DNA of 64,000 bases from Ursus arctos. Taxonomy: Eukaryota > Chordata > Mammalia > Carnivora > Ursidae. Where the stretch lies: contig NW_026622997.1 of assembly GCF_023065955.2 (NCBI RefSeq), positions 17,650,001 through 17,714,000 of the forward strand, given 5' to 3'. This document shows, piece after piece, positions 44,360-56,299 of this stretch (the first letter of the stretch is position 1; each line of letters opens with the position of its first letter). The position numbers and the translations under genes were made by a program. The notes under the pieces are model-generated. The model was given only the letters and a program-made list of their open reading frames with translations. It searched no databases and had not been told where the DNA came from.

Positions 44360-45195
44360 TCGACACAAGGTATTTTATAAGGATCCATAGCTTACAAATG
44401 GCCACTACACACATGCAAAGATGTTCAACATTGGTGGTTATCAAGAGGATATAAAGCAAAGCCACAATGAGATACCATGTCACACCCATAAGGATGGCTA
44501 CAATCAAAAAGTCAGAAAACCACAAATATTGGTGAGGATGTGGAGAAATTCCAGACTACCTGTGGGAATGAAAAAAAAAATGTGCAGCTGCTTTGAAAAA
44601 CAGTCCGGCGGTTCCTTGAATAATTAAACATGGCGTCACCATGGGTCCTAGCAACTCTACTCCTAGGTTTATACTCAAGGGCAATGACAATGTTTGTTCA
44701 CACAACAACACGTACATGGATGCTTTTAGCAGCATTGTTCATAATAGCCCTAATGTGGAAACAACCCAAATGTCCATCAATGTTGAATAGTTGTATCCAT
44801 ACCATGGCGTAGCATTCAGCGGTAACAAGGAACGAGGGACTGATACATGTCACAACACAGGTAACTCTTGAGAACACCACACCAAGTGAGAGAAGCTAGT
44901 CACGAATAACCACACTTTGTATGAGTCCATTTATATGAGATGTGCGTAATAGGCAGATCTATAGACAAAGTAGATTAGGGTTTGCCTAGGGCTGAGGGTG
45001 GAATGTGGGAGGATGGGAGGGTGATAGCTAAAGAGTATGGGGTTTCTTTCGGAGGTGATAAAAATGTTCTAAAATTGATTCCAGTGAAGGTTGTACAACT
45101 CTGTAAATATATGGAATTATAGTTGAAATTATAGTTGAAATGGTGAATTGTATGTCTATAAGTTATATTTTAATAAAGCTGTTAAAAAAAAAAGA
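44360..45195 (+). mobile_element. L1 3' UTR, plus, ending in poly-A
   Basis: A long old-L1 3' part: 'ccacaatgagataccatgtcacacccataaggatggc', 'ggtgaggatgtggagaaattccag', 'aacccaaatgtccatcaatg', 'ccatttatatgagatgtg', ending TTAATAAAGCTGTTAAAAAA. A 12-bp tandem duplication lies at 45116-45139. The SINE pair at 45201-45649 is inserted just beyond its tail. Confidence 0.88.
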
Positions 45196-45200
45196 ATCCA

Positions 45201-45418
45201 GGGGCCACCTGGGTGGCTCAGTCGGTTAAGTGTCTGCCCTGGGCTCAGGTCATGATCCCGGGGTCCTGGGATCGAGCCTCACCTCAGGCTCTCTGCTCAG
45301 CGGGAATCTGCTTCTCCCTCTCCCTCTGCCCCCTACCCCCCTCCTCCTCCCCCAGATTGTGCTCTTACTCATGCTTTCTCTCTCTCTGTGTCACATAAAT
45401 AAATAAAATCTTTTAAAA
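45201..45418 (+). mobile_element. Can-SINE, plus, of inverted pair
   Basis: Head GGGGCCACCTGGGTGGCTCA, tail (AAAT)n TCTT. AAAGAATCCA lies before it (45191) and after the whole pair (45671). The inverted SINE probably landed in its tail. Confidence 0.95.
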
Positions 45419-45433
45419 ATGATCTAATTTATT

Positions 45434-45649
45434 CATAAAAAGATTTTATTTATTTATTCATTTGAGAGAGAGAGAGAGAGAGCATCAGCCAGAGCACAAG
45501 CAGGGGGGAGGGGCACAGAGGGAGAGGGAGAAGCAGACTCCCCGCTGAACAGGGAGCTCAAGGTGGGGCTCCATCCCAGGACCCCAGAACAGGGTCATGA
45601 CCTGAGCTGAAGGCAGATGCCCAACCAACTGAGCCACCAAAGCACCCCT
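45434..45649 (-). mobile_element. Can-SINE, minus, of inverted pair
   Basis: TTCATAAAAAGATTTTATTT tail, head CCACCAAAGCACCCC. Tail-to-tail with 45201-45418, followed by AAATAAAAAAATCTTAAAAA, which is leftover tail of the first SINE. Confidence 0.94.
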
Positions 45650-45699
45650 AAATAAAAAAATCTTAAAAAAAAGAATCCATAGTCTGCTACAACTAATTG

Positions 45700-45905
45700 T
45701 GTAGAACTTATTTACCGGGTACTTTGCTAAGCACTTTGCCTATGTTAATTCTTGTAATCTCACAACAATCTCATGAAATAGGTAGCTCGATCTTCCCTAT
45801 TTTACAGTTAGGGGGACCGAACTTTCGACACCGGGGATGAAGGATATTGGCTAAGGTCGCTTAGCTTGTGGGAGGCTGCATTAAAATCTCTTGGGTAGAA
45901 CTAAG
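45700..45905 (-). repeat. MIR SINE, minus orientation
   Basis: 'taccgggtactttgctaagcactttgcctatgttaattcttgtaatctcacaac' through 'ttagcttgtgggaggctgcattaaaatc' follows reversed MIR closely. Confidence 0.75.
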
Positions 45906-47655
45906 AGGGTCCCAAATCTCTGCTCTGAGTCCTAGGAATTCTGCCTTGGAGAGAGGAAATCTTTGCGAGTGATCACCTAGTTAATCCTTTCCTCATTCTA
46001 TATATGGGAAAAAAGGGCACGCTTACAGTGCAACTGACACAGAAGCTCTATCTACCGCTCCCTGTCGGATTTTGCACCATCCAGGGGCAAAAGGGTTAGC
46101 GAGGAGAGAATCCGAGCCACCGCGGCACCCAGGAAGACAGTTTTTTTCTGAATTTTATTATTTTTGCATCTGGAAGGAGAGGCAGGTCAGAACACCTAGA
46201 AGGTGGTGGAGGAGTGTTACAAAGAAGAAAATGAAGACGCGGTCAATGAAATTGGTTGGGGATTTGGGGATTTGGGAATTTGTGAGATGTAAAGTGAAAT
46301 CATATGCAAGCGTGCCCACGGAAGAGTGCCTGATTCGTTTCTCATTATATAGAACAAGGAGATTTCAAGGGACTAAATGTGCAGAGAGATCTCGCCTGAA
46401 GTCAGAGTGGTTCTTACATGAGAAATTATTAGGTCTTCCATATTCCATTTCTGCTCGGCTGTTACATTGAGGGAGGTGTTGGGTGGATGGCGGTGGGGAC
46501 AGGACACCAGAAACAAACGCTGACATTCTATGAAAGTGACTTAAAGTCATAGCGTGTCAAAGAAAGCCCTCCGTATTAGAGGACAATCAAATCCCCCATC
46601 ACTGTTTCTCCCTGGAACTCTCCTGCACCAGCATCCCCTTATTTACCTAAGTCAGCCTTCCGGAACAGACCTCCGACAGCTTCTGTGCTCCTCCTGTCTC
46701 TTTATGATGTTGGCAGCCAGTTTGGCCCACGGTCTTCTGAGGTTTTTTTTTTGAGCCCGAACTATGTTTCTGCTGCCTGACACTTCAGTCATTTCTTCTC
46801 AAATTGCTCAATTGCTCCGTTCATTCCCACTGCTGTCTCCGGAATGGCTCAAAGCAGAGCCCGGCTTCAAAGAGCCCTCTGCTCTTTGTAGGCTTATATC
46901 GGATTTGTAACCTTGCAGGTTTCCCTCCGGGGAAGGTGGAGATCTGTGGGCCATGGGAGATGGCAACATGTTCAGAAGAACATGGCAATGGCCGTGAGAA
47001 TGCCAGACACCAGGCGAAGAGCAATCCCTGGAAAAGTAAATAAAGTAGATTTGAGGGGAGAAAGGACAACGACAAGTGAGGCTACAAGAAAGCGTACTGT
47101 GAAGCAGTGATAGAAGGTGAATGACAGCTGTCCTCGGGCTGCAGGAAGGGACAAAGGTTGGGGGAGTCAGTTTGAGCGAAAGCTCCTAGTAATGGACAGA
47201 TGGGGAGGAATTTTCCCACAAGGCAGGATAAGCCTCCAGTCATTATACATAAGCCACCATTTACTTAGCAATCCACGTGAAAAGAAATGAAGAGCGATAG
47301 CCCTTTCAGCTTCATTGAGGCAAACAGAAGATAAACGTTTTCAGTCACAGTGTGTGAAGATACCCGGGACAGTGAAAGAAGCCACAGCTGAAAGGAATCG
47401 GGCAGACTGTCTTGCTTTTACAGGTGCAGCTCTTCTTCATCATCTTTTTGATAATGAAAAGAATAGCAGTAACAGTTATTACCATTATTTGATTAGGTTT
47501 GGATTAATCTCTATGGAATGCCCTTCAGTCACTCTTATCAGTACTGATTTCCCGTCTACATATGGTATCTTACAGGTACTGAACCAGACAGAGAGCTGCA
47601 CGGGCCCTTGTTTCCTGCCCACCAACCCCCTTGCTTTTCTCACCGGGCACTGTGC
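45906..47655. other. Unassigned 1.75-kb stretch
   Basis: Frames of 60-132 residues on both strands (for example 46072-46470) have no recognised domain. No repeat assigned. Confidence 0.5.
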
Positions 47656-47659
47656 TCCC

Positions 47660-48335
47660 CTCCAGGGCATGATGTCATTGGCCTACACCAATCATGGCTT
47701 TAGAATTTCCCTTTAGCTGTGATTGGCCCGGGGATGAACATGTGACCCAATGCAGTCCGCTAAGACTTAAGCCACTGGGGAATTCTGGGAAAGACGTTCT
47801 TCCCCTGATCAAAGGGAGTAATGTAATGAGAGAGGCCTTTTGTCCCATCCCACTTCCTCGTGTTTGGAGGTAGTTGAGTGAAGACGTGAAGTTTGCAACC
47901 ACGGCAGCCATTCGGTGACTGTAAGAGGGGCCACTGCCAGCTTACTGGGAGAGGAGAGCAGAAAGATGGCAAGAGTTCATCCTTTGTTGGCATTATGAGG
48001 CTTGTCTTGCAGAATTGTCTTTCTCTAGATGTCCTGTTTTATGAAATAAATACCTGTTATTTGGACTCTTTTTTTTTTTTAGATTTTATTTATTTATTCA
48101 ACAGAGAGAGACAGCCAGCGAGAGAGGGAACACAAGCAGGGGGAGTGGGAGAGGAAGAAGCAGGCTCATAGTGGAGGAGCCTGATGTGGGGCTCGATTCC
48201 AGAACGCCGGGATCATGCCCTGAGCCGAAGGCAGACGCCTAACTGCTGTGTCACCCAGGCGTCCCCTGTTATTTGGACTCTTTTAAAGTCAGTTATTTCC
48301 TTCTTTGCAGTGGAAAGTATCTTACCTGATCCAAG
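47660..48335 (+). repeat. Ancient LTR/MER-like repeat split by a SINE
   Basis: 'tgattggcccggggatgaacatgtgacccaatgcag', 'tctgggaaagacgttcttcccc' and 'gcaaccacggcagccattc' match a mammalian interspersed repeat whose name I do not recall. After the SINE it resumes with TTCCTTCTTTGCAGTGGAAAG. Confidence 0.45.
48069..48264 (-). mobile_element. Can-SINE, minus, young, very clean duplication
   Basis: AGATTTTATTTATTTATTCA tail, CAGCCAGCGAGAGAGGGAAC body, head CACCCAGGCGTCCC. CCTGTTATTTGGACTCTTTT occurs on both sides (48052 and 48265), about 20 bp without a mismatch, the clearest mark of recent insertion in the window. Confidence 0.97.
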
Positions 48336-48696
48336 GTTCTATGATCTGAATGGGTCCCCCTAAAATTCATATATTAAAACCTAATCCCCAGTATGGTGGT
48401 ATTAGGAGGCGGGGCCTTTGGGAGGAGCTGAGATCCTGACAGTGGACCCTTCATGAATGAGATTCTTGCTTTTATAAAAGAGACCCCGCAGAGATCCCTT
48501 CCCCTTCTGCCATCTAAGGTTGTAGCAAAAAGACCTCGGTCTCTGCACCAGGAAGGGGGCCCTCACCAAGACGCATTTGCCAACACCTCCATCTTGGACT
48601 TCCCAGCCTCTAGAACTGTGAGGAAGGAATGTTCGTTGTTTAAGCCACCCAGTGTAAGGTCTTTTTGTTGTAGCAGCCGACACGGACAAAGACACA
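48336..48696 (+). mobile_element. MLT1-type LTR, plus orientation
   Basis: 'aaattcatatattaaaacctaatccccagtatggtggtattagg' through GTAGCAGCCGACACGGACAA: full-length MaLR LTR order with limited divergence. Confidence 0.88.
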
Positions 48697-49590
48697 GGTA
48701 CTTGAATAATTTAACATTCCACAAACGCGAAACCAGTCAAGACACCCATCTGGGGTAAATGCCGTTAGTTTGTTCCAGGGTCCCCTGAGGCTGAGCTATC
48801 TTTCTGCTCCCTGGCATTTCAATCACTTTAATCATCTGATTTTGTGCACACACATCCCAGTTTTACAAATAAAGTCCCTGAAGAGAAAACAAAACCAAAT
48901 TAAAAGTTTGCTTAAACAAATTGATCCTATAAAATCCTTTTGGAGTAAAAGCTGATGGAACAAATGCGTTTCTAGCACTAGGGTGTTCAGGGCTGTTAAA
49001 CAGGGCAGAAGTCCAAGAAAGGAAAAAACCTGCAACAAAAGAAGCCCACATGAGTAATTAGGGACACAGGAAAGGAAGCTCAGATTAAAACTCCAAAGCT
49101 GTGCTTTTGTGCCAATAAGAGTGCCGTCAGAGCAACGGGATGAGTTAATTTCCAGGCCCTGTTTTGCAAATTGGCACCTCTTCAGTTTGCCTTTACCCCA
49201 AACCCTGAACAAGCAAGCGCCACCCCCCATAAGAGCAGAATGACAAAAGAAAGCCTTCCTGTGTATGGTCATTTGACAGCTAAGCACAATGCCACCGCAG
49301 TGACCCCCGTGCAAGTTACATCTGGACTGGGAGTTCTACCTGGGGTTCAACAAATGAACTCCCAATGGAGGGCACGACACTGAGTCAGGAGGGAAGAGGC
49401 CATGCAAGGGGGTACATGGGATTCAAAGGTAAGACACCCAACTTTGTGGTTTGGGAGTTTTTATTCCTGACATGCAAATACCACTCTAGCACAAAATGCA
49501 AGGTGGTAAGTTCTACGAGAGAGATACAAGGTCATGTGCTATGGGAAGCATCAGGTGGGAGAGATTCTATCCCAGCAAGAGGATGGGAGA
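48697..49590. other. Unassigned non-coding stretch
   Basis: A 160-residue minus-strand frame (48832-49314) is hydrophobic at its end but has no domain or supporting feature; I do not call it a gene. Confidence 0.5.
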
Positions 49591-49592
49591 TC

Positions 49593-49805
49593 GGGGTGCC
49601 TGGGTGGCTTAGTCGGTGAAGCATCCACCTCTTGGTTTTGGCTCAGGTCATGGTCTCAGGGTCCTGGGACGGAGCCTTGATTTGGGTTCTGTGCTCAGTG
49701 GGGAGTCTGCTCGAAGATTCTCTCCCTCTGACTCTGCCTTCACTCCTGCACTCCCCCTCCTTCCCTCCCCCCCAATAAGTAAATAAATCTTAAAAAAAAA
49801 AAAAA
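49593..49805 (+). mobile_element. Can-SINE, plus orientation
   Basis: Head CGGGGTGCCTGGGTGGCTTA, A-run tail. GGATGGGAGAT occurs before (49581) and after (49806), a perfect duplication. Confidence 0.96.
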
Positions 49806-49819
49806 GGATGGGAGATGCT

Positions 49820-50280
49820 TCATGGAGATGGGGGGGCATTTCAAGTGAGCTTTGAAGGGTGGTTAATATTTGAATCTGGGAAGAGTCCGAGAAAAGGGCA
49901 CTCCAAACAGAATAAACCTGTCACTCCAGAAAGACACTACATTTTACTTTAGCTATGACATGAAGACAATGTAGTAGGCGTTACCATGGGAAAAATAAGT
50001 TAGTGTCGGCTTATAGAGAGCAAAAGAGTTGGGAGAAGCTGTCATTCTGTAGGCAATTGGGAGTCACAGAGTGTTTGGGAGCAGAGCATGGCGGTACATT
50101 AGGAAGCTCAAGCCAGCAACAATGGGGGAATGACTAAAGGTGGGGGAGACTGAGGTCACTATGACCAGTTAAGAAGCTATGGTGACATTTCACGTACAAT
50201 ATAGTAAAGCCCTTACTAGGGTTATGGAAGTGGAAGTGAGGAGGAGGCTGGGTTCGAAACTTAAATATTTTAAAGATTGA
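49820..50280 (-). mobile_element. L2 LINE fragment, minus orientation
   Basis: 'catttcaagtgagctttgaagggtggttaat', 'agaaaagggcactccaaacag' and 'agtgaggaggaggctgg' follow reversed L2 3' order. Diverged. Confidence 0.55.
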
Positions 50281-51025
50281 GTTGATAGAACGTGGTGAAT
50301 GGCCAGTACAAATGGCAGAGAAAAAAGTTCACCCAGCCTTTCTTCTATCAAGTGAGTTTCTAAAAGGACCGAGTACCCTCCCAGCCTATAGGTTTTGTTT
50401 TTATTAAGGTCAAACTGTTCTAATGAACGTCTTGCCTGTTAGATGAGTTAACTAAAGTCCCCCGTGATCCCACAGTCTCCATCAGCCTACACAACAGGCA
50501 GTCTTGGAGGATTCCTGGCTCCCTGCCGCTCCCCGGCAAGCTGTCATTGATGAGGCTAACAATGGCTCTGGTCTTGGCGACACTAGATATCCATCCATGG
50601 GAACCTGGCCTGGGACCAGCAGGCCTCTTAACTTCCAATACCCTTCATTATTAATCACAGTCAGCTGTAATACTTGCTAAGGTCCTTTGAAGGTAGTCTC
50701 ATAGAGGATGTCAGACAACATTTAAGGCAGGGGGTGTGTGTGTGGTCACTGAGGGGATAAAGTCCCAGCTCCTCAGCTGGAAGGACAAGGGTCCCCTGGG
50801 ACTGTTCATAGTGAGAATGAATATTGCAGGAGGCAGGGAAATCCAGGGGGGACGGATTAAGGCTCTGTGAGGGCCTGTTCACCAGGAAAGTATTTTTCCA
50901 GGGCTATAGCTTTTACTACCTTGGGTTTTAATTTTACTAAAGAAAACGACTTTTCCTTACGCAGTTCCAGACAATCTGCTCTTTGCTACTGTCCCAGTAT
51001 CATTTCCTTCCGCGAGCCCATGAAC
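50281..51025. other. Unassigned non-coding stretch
   Basis: Frames of 72-85 residues only; no assignment. Confidence 0.5.
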
Positions 51026-51027
51026 AC

Positions 51028-51130
51028 CCTGAATTCTGGCCACACCGAATCAAGGTCTCAGAACTTGATCTGCTGGCTCGGCACCTCAGAGCCTTGCATC
51101 TGTCGTTACCTCCGCCTGGAATGACCTCCC
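51028..51130 (+). mobile_element. L2 LINE fragment, plus orientation
   Basis: 'cagagccttgcatctgtcgttacctccgcctggaatgacc' is the L2 phrase around 'tttgcacttgctgttccctctgcctggaatg'. Confidence 0.5.
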
Positions 51131-51650
51131 TTTCTTTGTGGCTTTGCGGGCCAGTGGGAAAATTGCCTCCTTGGTGGCCCAAAGCAAGATCTGTGGATTG
51201 CCACGGAGTGCTTCCCCTCTCTGCGGCCACGGGCTCTCCCCTTCTCTGCCCTCTGCAGCCCGCCTTCCCTCGTGGCTAGGCTGCCCTTTTCTACCTCTAG
51301 GTCTCTCAAAGAATAAAATCTTTGAATTGTCTAATGTTCATCAACAGGTGGTAGGTTACTATCTTAGTGGCTTATTCTTCTCTTGACATATCTGTTCTCA
51401 TTTTTAAAAATCTGTAGCTTTTCTCCTTATTAGAGGTTGACATGGAGGCTCATTCCCTAGCCTTCCTCCAGCCTCTCTGCTGATTGAGATTTCTATGTGT
51501 GTCCTTAGTACAGCCCTTTTGTTGGTGAAGAACAGAAGCCGGTCGAAGAAGATGAAGGAAGAGAAAAGGTGGTTATGAGGACCTGGCTAGAAACAAACTC
51601 AGGCTGGCTCCCTGTGAGCTAGAACCCGGAACTGGGAAGCCCTCTGCTGA
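51131..51650. other. Unassigned non-coding stretch
   Basis: Possibly a continuation of the L2 on its left; nothing else. Confidence 0.45.
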
Positions 51651-51654
51651 GAGA

Positions 51655-52035
51655 CCCCTATACTAGGTGTTTACCGGGTTCCCACCGTGCCAGGTGCTAT
51701 TCTAGACGCTGGGGAGTTAGCGTGAAAGGGACAAGTCCCTGTGGTCTGGGAGCTTGCATTCTAGAGGTTGGGGTCGTGGCCAGTACACACATCAACCAGT
51801 GACAATGTCAGAAGATGGTGTTTGGAAAACAACAAAAGAGGGCCAAGTGAGCACGAGAAACTGGGTGCTGTTTCAGATTGGGTGGTTGGGAAAGTTCTCT
51901 TTGAGTGTGTGACATTGAGTGAGTAGCCGAAAGACACAAGGGAGGTCGATCTTGGGGAAGAGCATTCCAAGTTGGGGAAGAGCAGGGCAGGGGACTCGGA
52001 GGGGAATGTACTTGATGGGTTCAAAGACCAGAAAG
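51655..52035 (-). mobile_element. L2 LINE fragment, minus orientation
   Basis: 'aggtgtttaccgggttcccaccgtgccaggtgctattctagacgctgggg', 'gtctgggagcttgcattctag', 'gaagagcattccaag' is the reversed L2 3' end. Confidence 0.75.
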
Positions 52036-53515
52036 GGAGCTTGTGAGACACCCCGTAGGCGTCTTGGGGGCCACAGAACTCTTGTCTCTGCTTTTCTCTT
52101 TGCACTTACTTATTTTCCTTTTGCCCCGAGATGGGTAGCAACGCTGACGCTTAGCTGTGTAGCGGGACATGTCAGCTGCAGCCATTTCTACCTCCTTCAG
52201 CTTTTTTTTTGCCAGAAGAGATCATCGAATTGGCCAGGGTCTTCTCCCTCAACACAGAATCCTTCATGGCAGGCCAGACACCTAGGACGCGTTCTTCGCA
52301 CTGTCCTCTTCCTCCTGCCCTGGAGGAAACCCCTTAGTAAGATTTCTCTGTTCTTCCTCCTCTTGAGTGTTTTCCTTCTCTCCATCTCGACTGCCACCAC
52401 CCATCCACTCCAACTCACAATCATCTCTCACTTCATCGACCCCCTCGTGTATCGTGGGCCTCCCTGCTTTCATCTCGCTCATGGCAAATCCGTTCTCCCT
52501 CAACTAGAGTCATCTTCCCAAAACTGCTGATTGCCAATTGCTCATTTGCGGTGGTGCATTTTTGAGGCTTTGGGGTGGGTTTTTCAGATCCTATCTCCTT
52601 GTTGGGCAATTTGATAGGCCTCTGGGAAATCTGAAGTGAAGTATGCCTAGTTGCAGGGTTTGGTTTTGTGAACGGTCTGGAGGCAGGAGCACTGAAAGCC
52701 ACGCCTGCAGCCCAGTGATTTGGGATTCAGCACCAGCTTCCTCTTAGTGTGGACTTGATCTTGTGCCCAGTTCTAATAACTGTGCTCTTCCTCTCCCCAG
52801 CCTCCCCACGTCTGTCCCCATTTCCTTGGCCAACCACTTAGCTGCTCTGCCATTATTAGCCATGATTATCATGGTGTTGACTAGAGCCCTTGTTCTGCCC
52901 ACTAGAATGGGTTCTTCCCAGGAGCTGTTTCTGCCTCGGGTTGCCTGATTTTGCAAATAAAAACAGAGGATGTCTAGTTATATTTGAATTTCAGAAACAC
53001 ACAAAGAATACACGTTTTAGCATCCGTATATCCCAAAGATTGCACACACATATTTTATCTGGCAACTCTAGCCTGCCCTTTGCCTAGAGTCCTCCCCACT
53101 TGTTCCAGATCTCTCTAGTACTGCCTAGGCTGCCACATCTGGCTACAGTCAACAAGCCTGCATCTGCTCATTTTCTGTGATCCCTGCCTATCTAGCAAAG
53201 CAAGGCATGCTCTCAAAGTGATGGTGAGGCAGCCGTGGAAACGGCGCCACGCGTCCTTCCTTTGACATGTTGCGTACCTCAGCCATGAAGAGCCTGTCCG
53301 GTCATAACACCCTTGGCTTGCCTTTGATGGGGTTGAATTCTTCATTCATAATGTTCAAAAGATCTAGTCACAAAGAGGGCCTTTAAAACGATTTTACTAT
53401 TGGAATGATGTATACAGCGCATAGCTTCCCTTTGATACCGCTTCTAGGCTCTCGCTCCAATGGTATTACGGCATTAGAGTCACACTGAACCTTTGATCAA
53501 TGAGCTTTACTAAAC
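52036..53515. other. Unassigned 1.5-kb stretch
   Basis: The 203-residue frame 51919-52530 starts in the L2 remnant and continues with overlapping minus-strand frames; no domain is recognisable. Not a supported gene. Confidence 0.5.
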
Positions 53516-53517
53516 GA

Positions 53518-53640
53518 TCTCATTCAAACTTATGAAATCCATTACCGGGATAAGGGCGGGCTTCAATACCCTTATTTTGTAGATGAGGAAACTAGAAACA
53601 AATCATTTCCATTCTGCTAAGAGCTAATTTGCAGCTGTAT
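53518..53640 (-). repeat. MIR SINE fragment, minus
   Basis: 'tctcattcaaacttatgaaatccatt' and 'tacccttattttgtagatgaggaaactagaaac' are reversed MIR. Confidence 0.6.
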
Positions 53641-54430
53641 CAGGGATCAATAAGTAAATGAACTATGAATTTAAAACAAATAATATCCGATCTGGTTGAT
53701 ATGCTGACCCACTTTTGCCACCGGAACGAGATAAGCTGTGAGAGTGGGGGAGGTCTGATGCCAGGGACCCCTGAAAAGAGATGTGAGCTGCTACTGACCA
53801 ACTCAAGCAAACGAAGCAACACCGTTGCACAAACTCCTTCAATACAACATTTTGAACAAAGCAGGAAGTTAATTGACTTCAAACGAAATTTATTTAAACC
53901 AGATTAAAGCACAGCAAAAGTTTAATGTGATTTGATCAATATCACATTATACTTTTGGCGGAAATACTGTGTTGGATCTCTCCGTGGGGAGCTCTTGGCA
54001 AAGAACTGTGATGCATTTGTGTCTCTGATTCTCTGTTTACCTGCCATTTTCCCCACTGGCACATCGTACGTATATATTTTTGAATGGGCCACACAATAAA
54101 CACAGTAATAAATGATGCTGAAGACAGTGTTCTCAATCCCATCTACTTTTGGCTGTGTTCTTCGGGATTCTTCGAGGATACATTCCTCTAAGGAGCAGCA
54201 GCTTATGTCATGCTGATATGGACACGTCAGATAGCTCGGTGGTTCAATGTATGGCCACTACCAATATTTTTCGCAATACCCGGGGAAGTAGGAATGTATT
54301 TTCCAAATTCATCTTATCTTTGTGCAATGGATTGCGGGGACAAGTTAGTCTCCTTCCGTTCTATGAGCACTTATGGAACCGATAAGAAAGGTGGATGTCG
54401 TTTCATTTCTTTACTTGCTAAAGCCATCAG
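53641..54430. other. Unassigned non-coding stretch
   Basis: Frames of 66-87 residues; no repeat or gene assigned. Confidence 0.5.
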
Positions 54431-54446
54431 GAGAGTCTGTAGTCTC

Positions 54447-54642
54447 GGGGCGCCTGGGTGGCACAGTGGTTAAGCGTCTGCCTTCGGCTCAGGGCGTAAT
54501 CCCGGTGTTCTGGGATCGAGCCCCACATCAGGCTCCTCTGCTATGAGCCTGCTTCTTCCTCTCCCACTCCCCCTGCTTGTGTTCCCTCTCTCGCTGGCTG
54601 TCTCTATCTCTGTCAAATAAATAAAATTAAAAAAAAAAAAAA
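54447..54642 (+). mobile_element. Can-SINE, plus, young subtype
   Basis: Head GGGGCGCCTGGGTGGCACAG, 'gttaagcgtctgccttcggctcagggcgtaatcccggtgttctggg', A-run tail. AGGAGAGTCTG flanks it (54429 and 54642). Confidence 0.96.
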
Positions 54643-55865
54643 GGAGAGTCTGAGTCTTTTGTCAAGCAACACTTATACAAGGAGCTCATTTCAAGTTAGC
54701 GGATGTGCTTGTGATTTGGCTAGATCTTTTATTTCTTGAAGAGATTCACTATGATGAAGGAATGGAGAATGTAAACTGGGTGTCTCTTGGAGCCTTGGTT
54801 TTTAGTTCAAGGCACCAAGGATGCCCATACTGCTTAGGAGCTGTGTATAAAGGAGTGCCTTTTCCTCTCCTTGCAGGGATAGGACCGTCCGTACTTTTTA
54901 GGGCAGATTGTCTGTGTCCTGGTGGGGTTATGGGAAGAGAGGCATTTATGAGTTCCGGATTTTCAGCTTGTATAGACTCGGCAGGGTGTTTGCTTTTCTT
55001 TTTCAAGCCTTCTTGAAAATGGCTGGAGTCAAAGTTTAAAACTATCCAGGAAAAAAACTAATTTTAAGACCTAGACAGCAGAAGTATTTTTTTTTTCTTG
55101 TGTTTTGAATGCGTTCATATCACCTCGTTAAACAATGTCAGAATAGGCCAGGAAAGCAGGGGTCGAGGAGTCGTTGCTTAATGAGGTTGTAATGAGGACA
55201 CACTGAAGTTTGCTTTTTTTCTCTGCCTATTCCAAAACTCGTGGCTTAATGGGATAAAACATATTTGAGCTCAAGCTCTCAAATAATTTAAAGATATTTC
55301 TTAGTGTGTGGGTAAGAGTCTAGTAATTCTGCTTCTAAACACCTGCATGACCCTGTACCCAGTGTGTAGTGAACATCAGCTCTTATTATGATTTATAATT
55401 GAGAAAAAAATAAGGATTTGGAAAGACTGATTCCAGATTATTAGAACAGGAACATTTTTATGCAAGTGTTTCATGAGCAATATCTTATTTATTTTGTACA
55501 TTAGGGATTTGATGATAATAAACAGAATATAAACCACTTGAGGATAGTTGTTGCATTTTGTCAAACCTGGAAATTTTAATATGTATCAAAATTATTGTGA
55601 ATGCTGACCTGGTAATTGAAGCTTCGTTCTTATTTTGCTAACTTAAAATAGATCAAAATATCTCTTTGATTTTGATAGTAATTTTATAACCAGCTCAGGG
55701 TTGAGGAGAATTAAATTTTGATGGCTCAGCCACAGTTCCAATCAGCTTATTTAAAGGAAGATGAAAGATCTGTTATAAATATAGACTAACCTGAATTGAA
55801 GGTTAATAGACTAGGTGACAGAGCTCTAGTTTAAGAAAAAAGTAGAGAGACAAAGTATAAGAAAA
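54643..55865. other. Unassigned AT-rich stretch
   Basis: Frames of 62-103 residues without domains. No repeat recognised. Confidence 0.5.
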
Positions 55866-55867
55866 AA

Positions 55868-56105
55868 AACACTAAAATTTATTTAGCATTTATATGGTCA
55901 GGACTTATAATAAGAGTTTTTCATTCACTTACTTATTTCATTCTTACAACTACTCAGTGAGGTAAGTACCATTATTACCTCCATTTTACAGATGGGGAAG
56001 CTGAGGACCAGGTGTATGAAACTGCTTGCCCATGTCATGTAGCTGATGAACAGTAGAGCTAGGATTCAGGCCTGAGTCATCTAGGTTTAGTGCCTGGTAA
56101 GGCTT
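55868..56105 (-). repeat. MIR SINE, near full length, minus
   Basis: 'tttatttagcatttatatggtcaggacttataataagag', 'aggtaagtaccattattacctccattttacagatggggaagctgaggaccag', 'agtagagctaggattcaggcctgagtc' follow the reversed MIR consensus over most of its length. Confidence 0.85.
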
Positions 56106-56299
56106 TCTAAAATATAAGCAAATGAGCTAATCTTTGTAGATAACATTTTTTAAAATAAGTGGACATTATTTCACTTTATAAATTGCTATATTATAGCACA
56201 TCTAGGAGTTGGGAAGCGTTTATGAGGTAACTATATTTTGTTTTAACTAAAAATTAAGAAGAATAGCTAACTTTGGGCTTCTTGATCTTTTAGCAGAAA

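Noticed and set aside
48832..49314. 160-residue minus-strand frame with hydrophobic segment
   Set aside because: No signal, domain or supporting splice structure; single-exon frame in unassigned DNA.
51919..52530. 203-residue plus-strand frame
   Set aside because: It begins in a reversed L2 remnant, overlaps minus-strand frames and has no domain.
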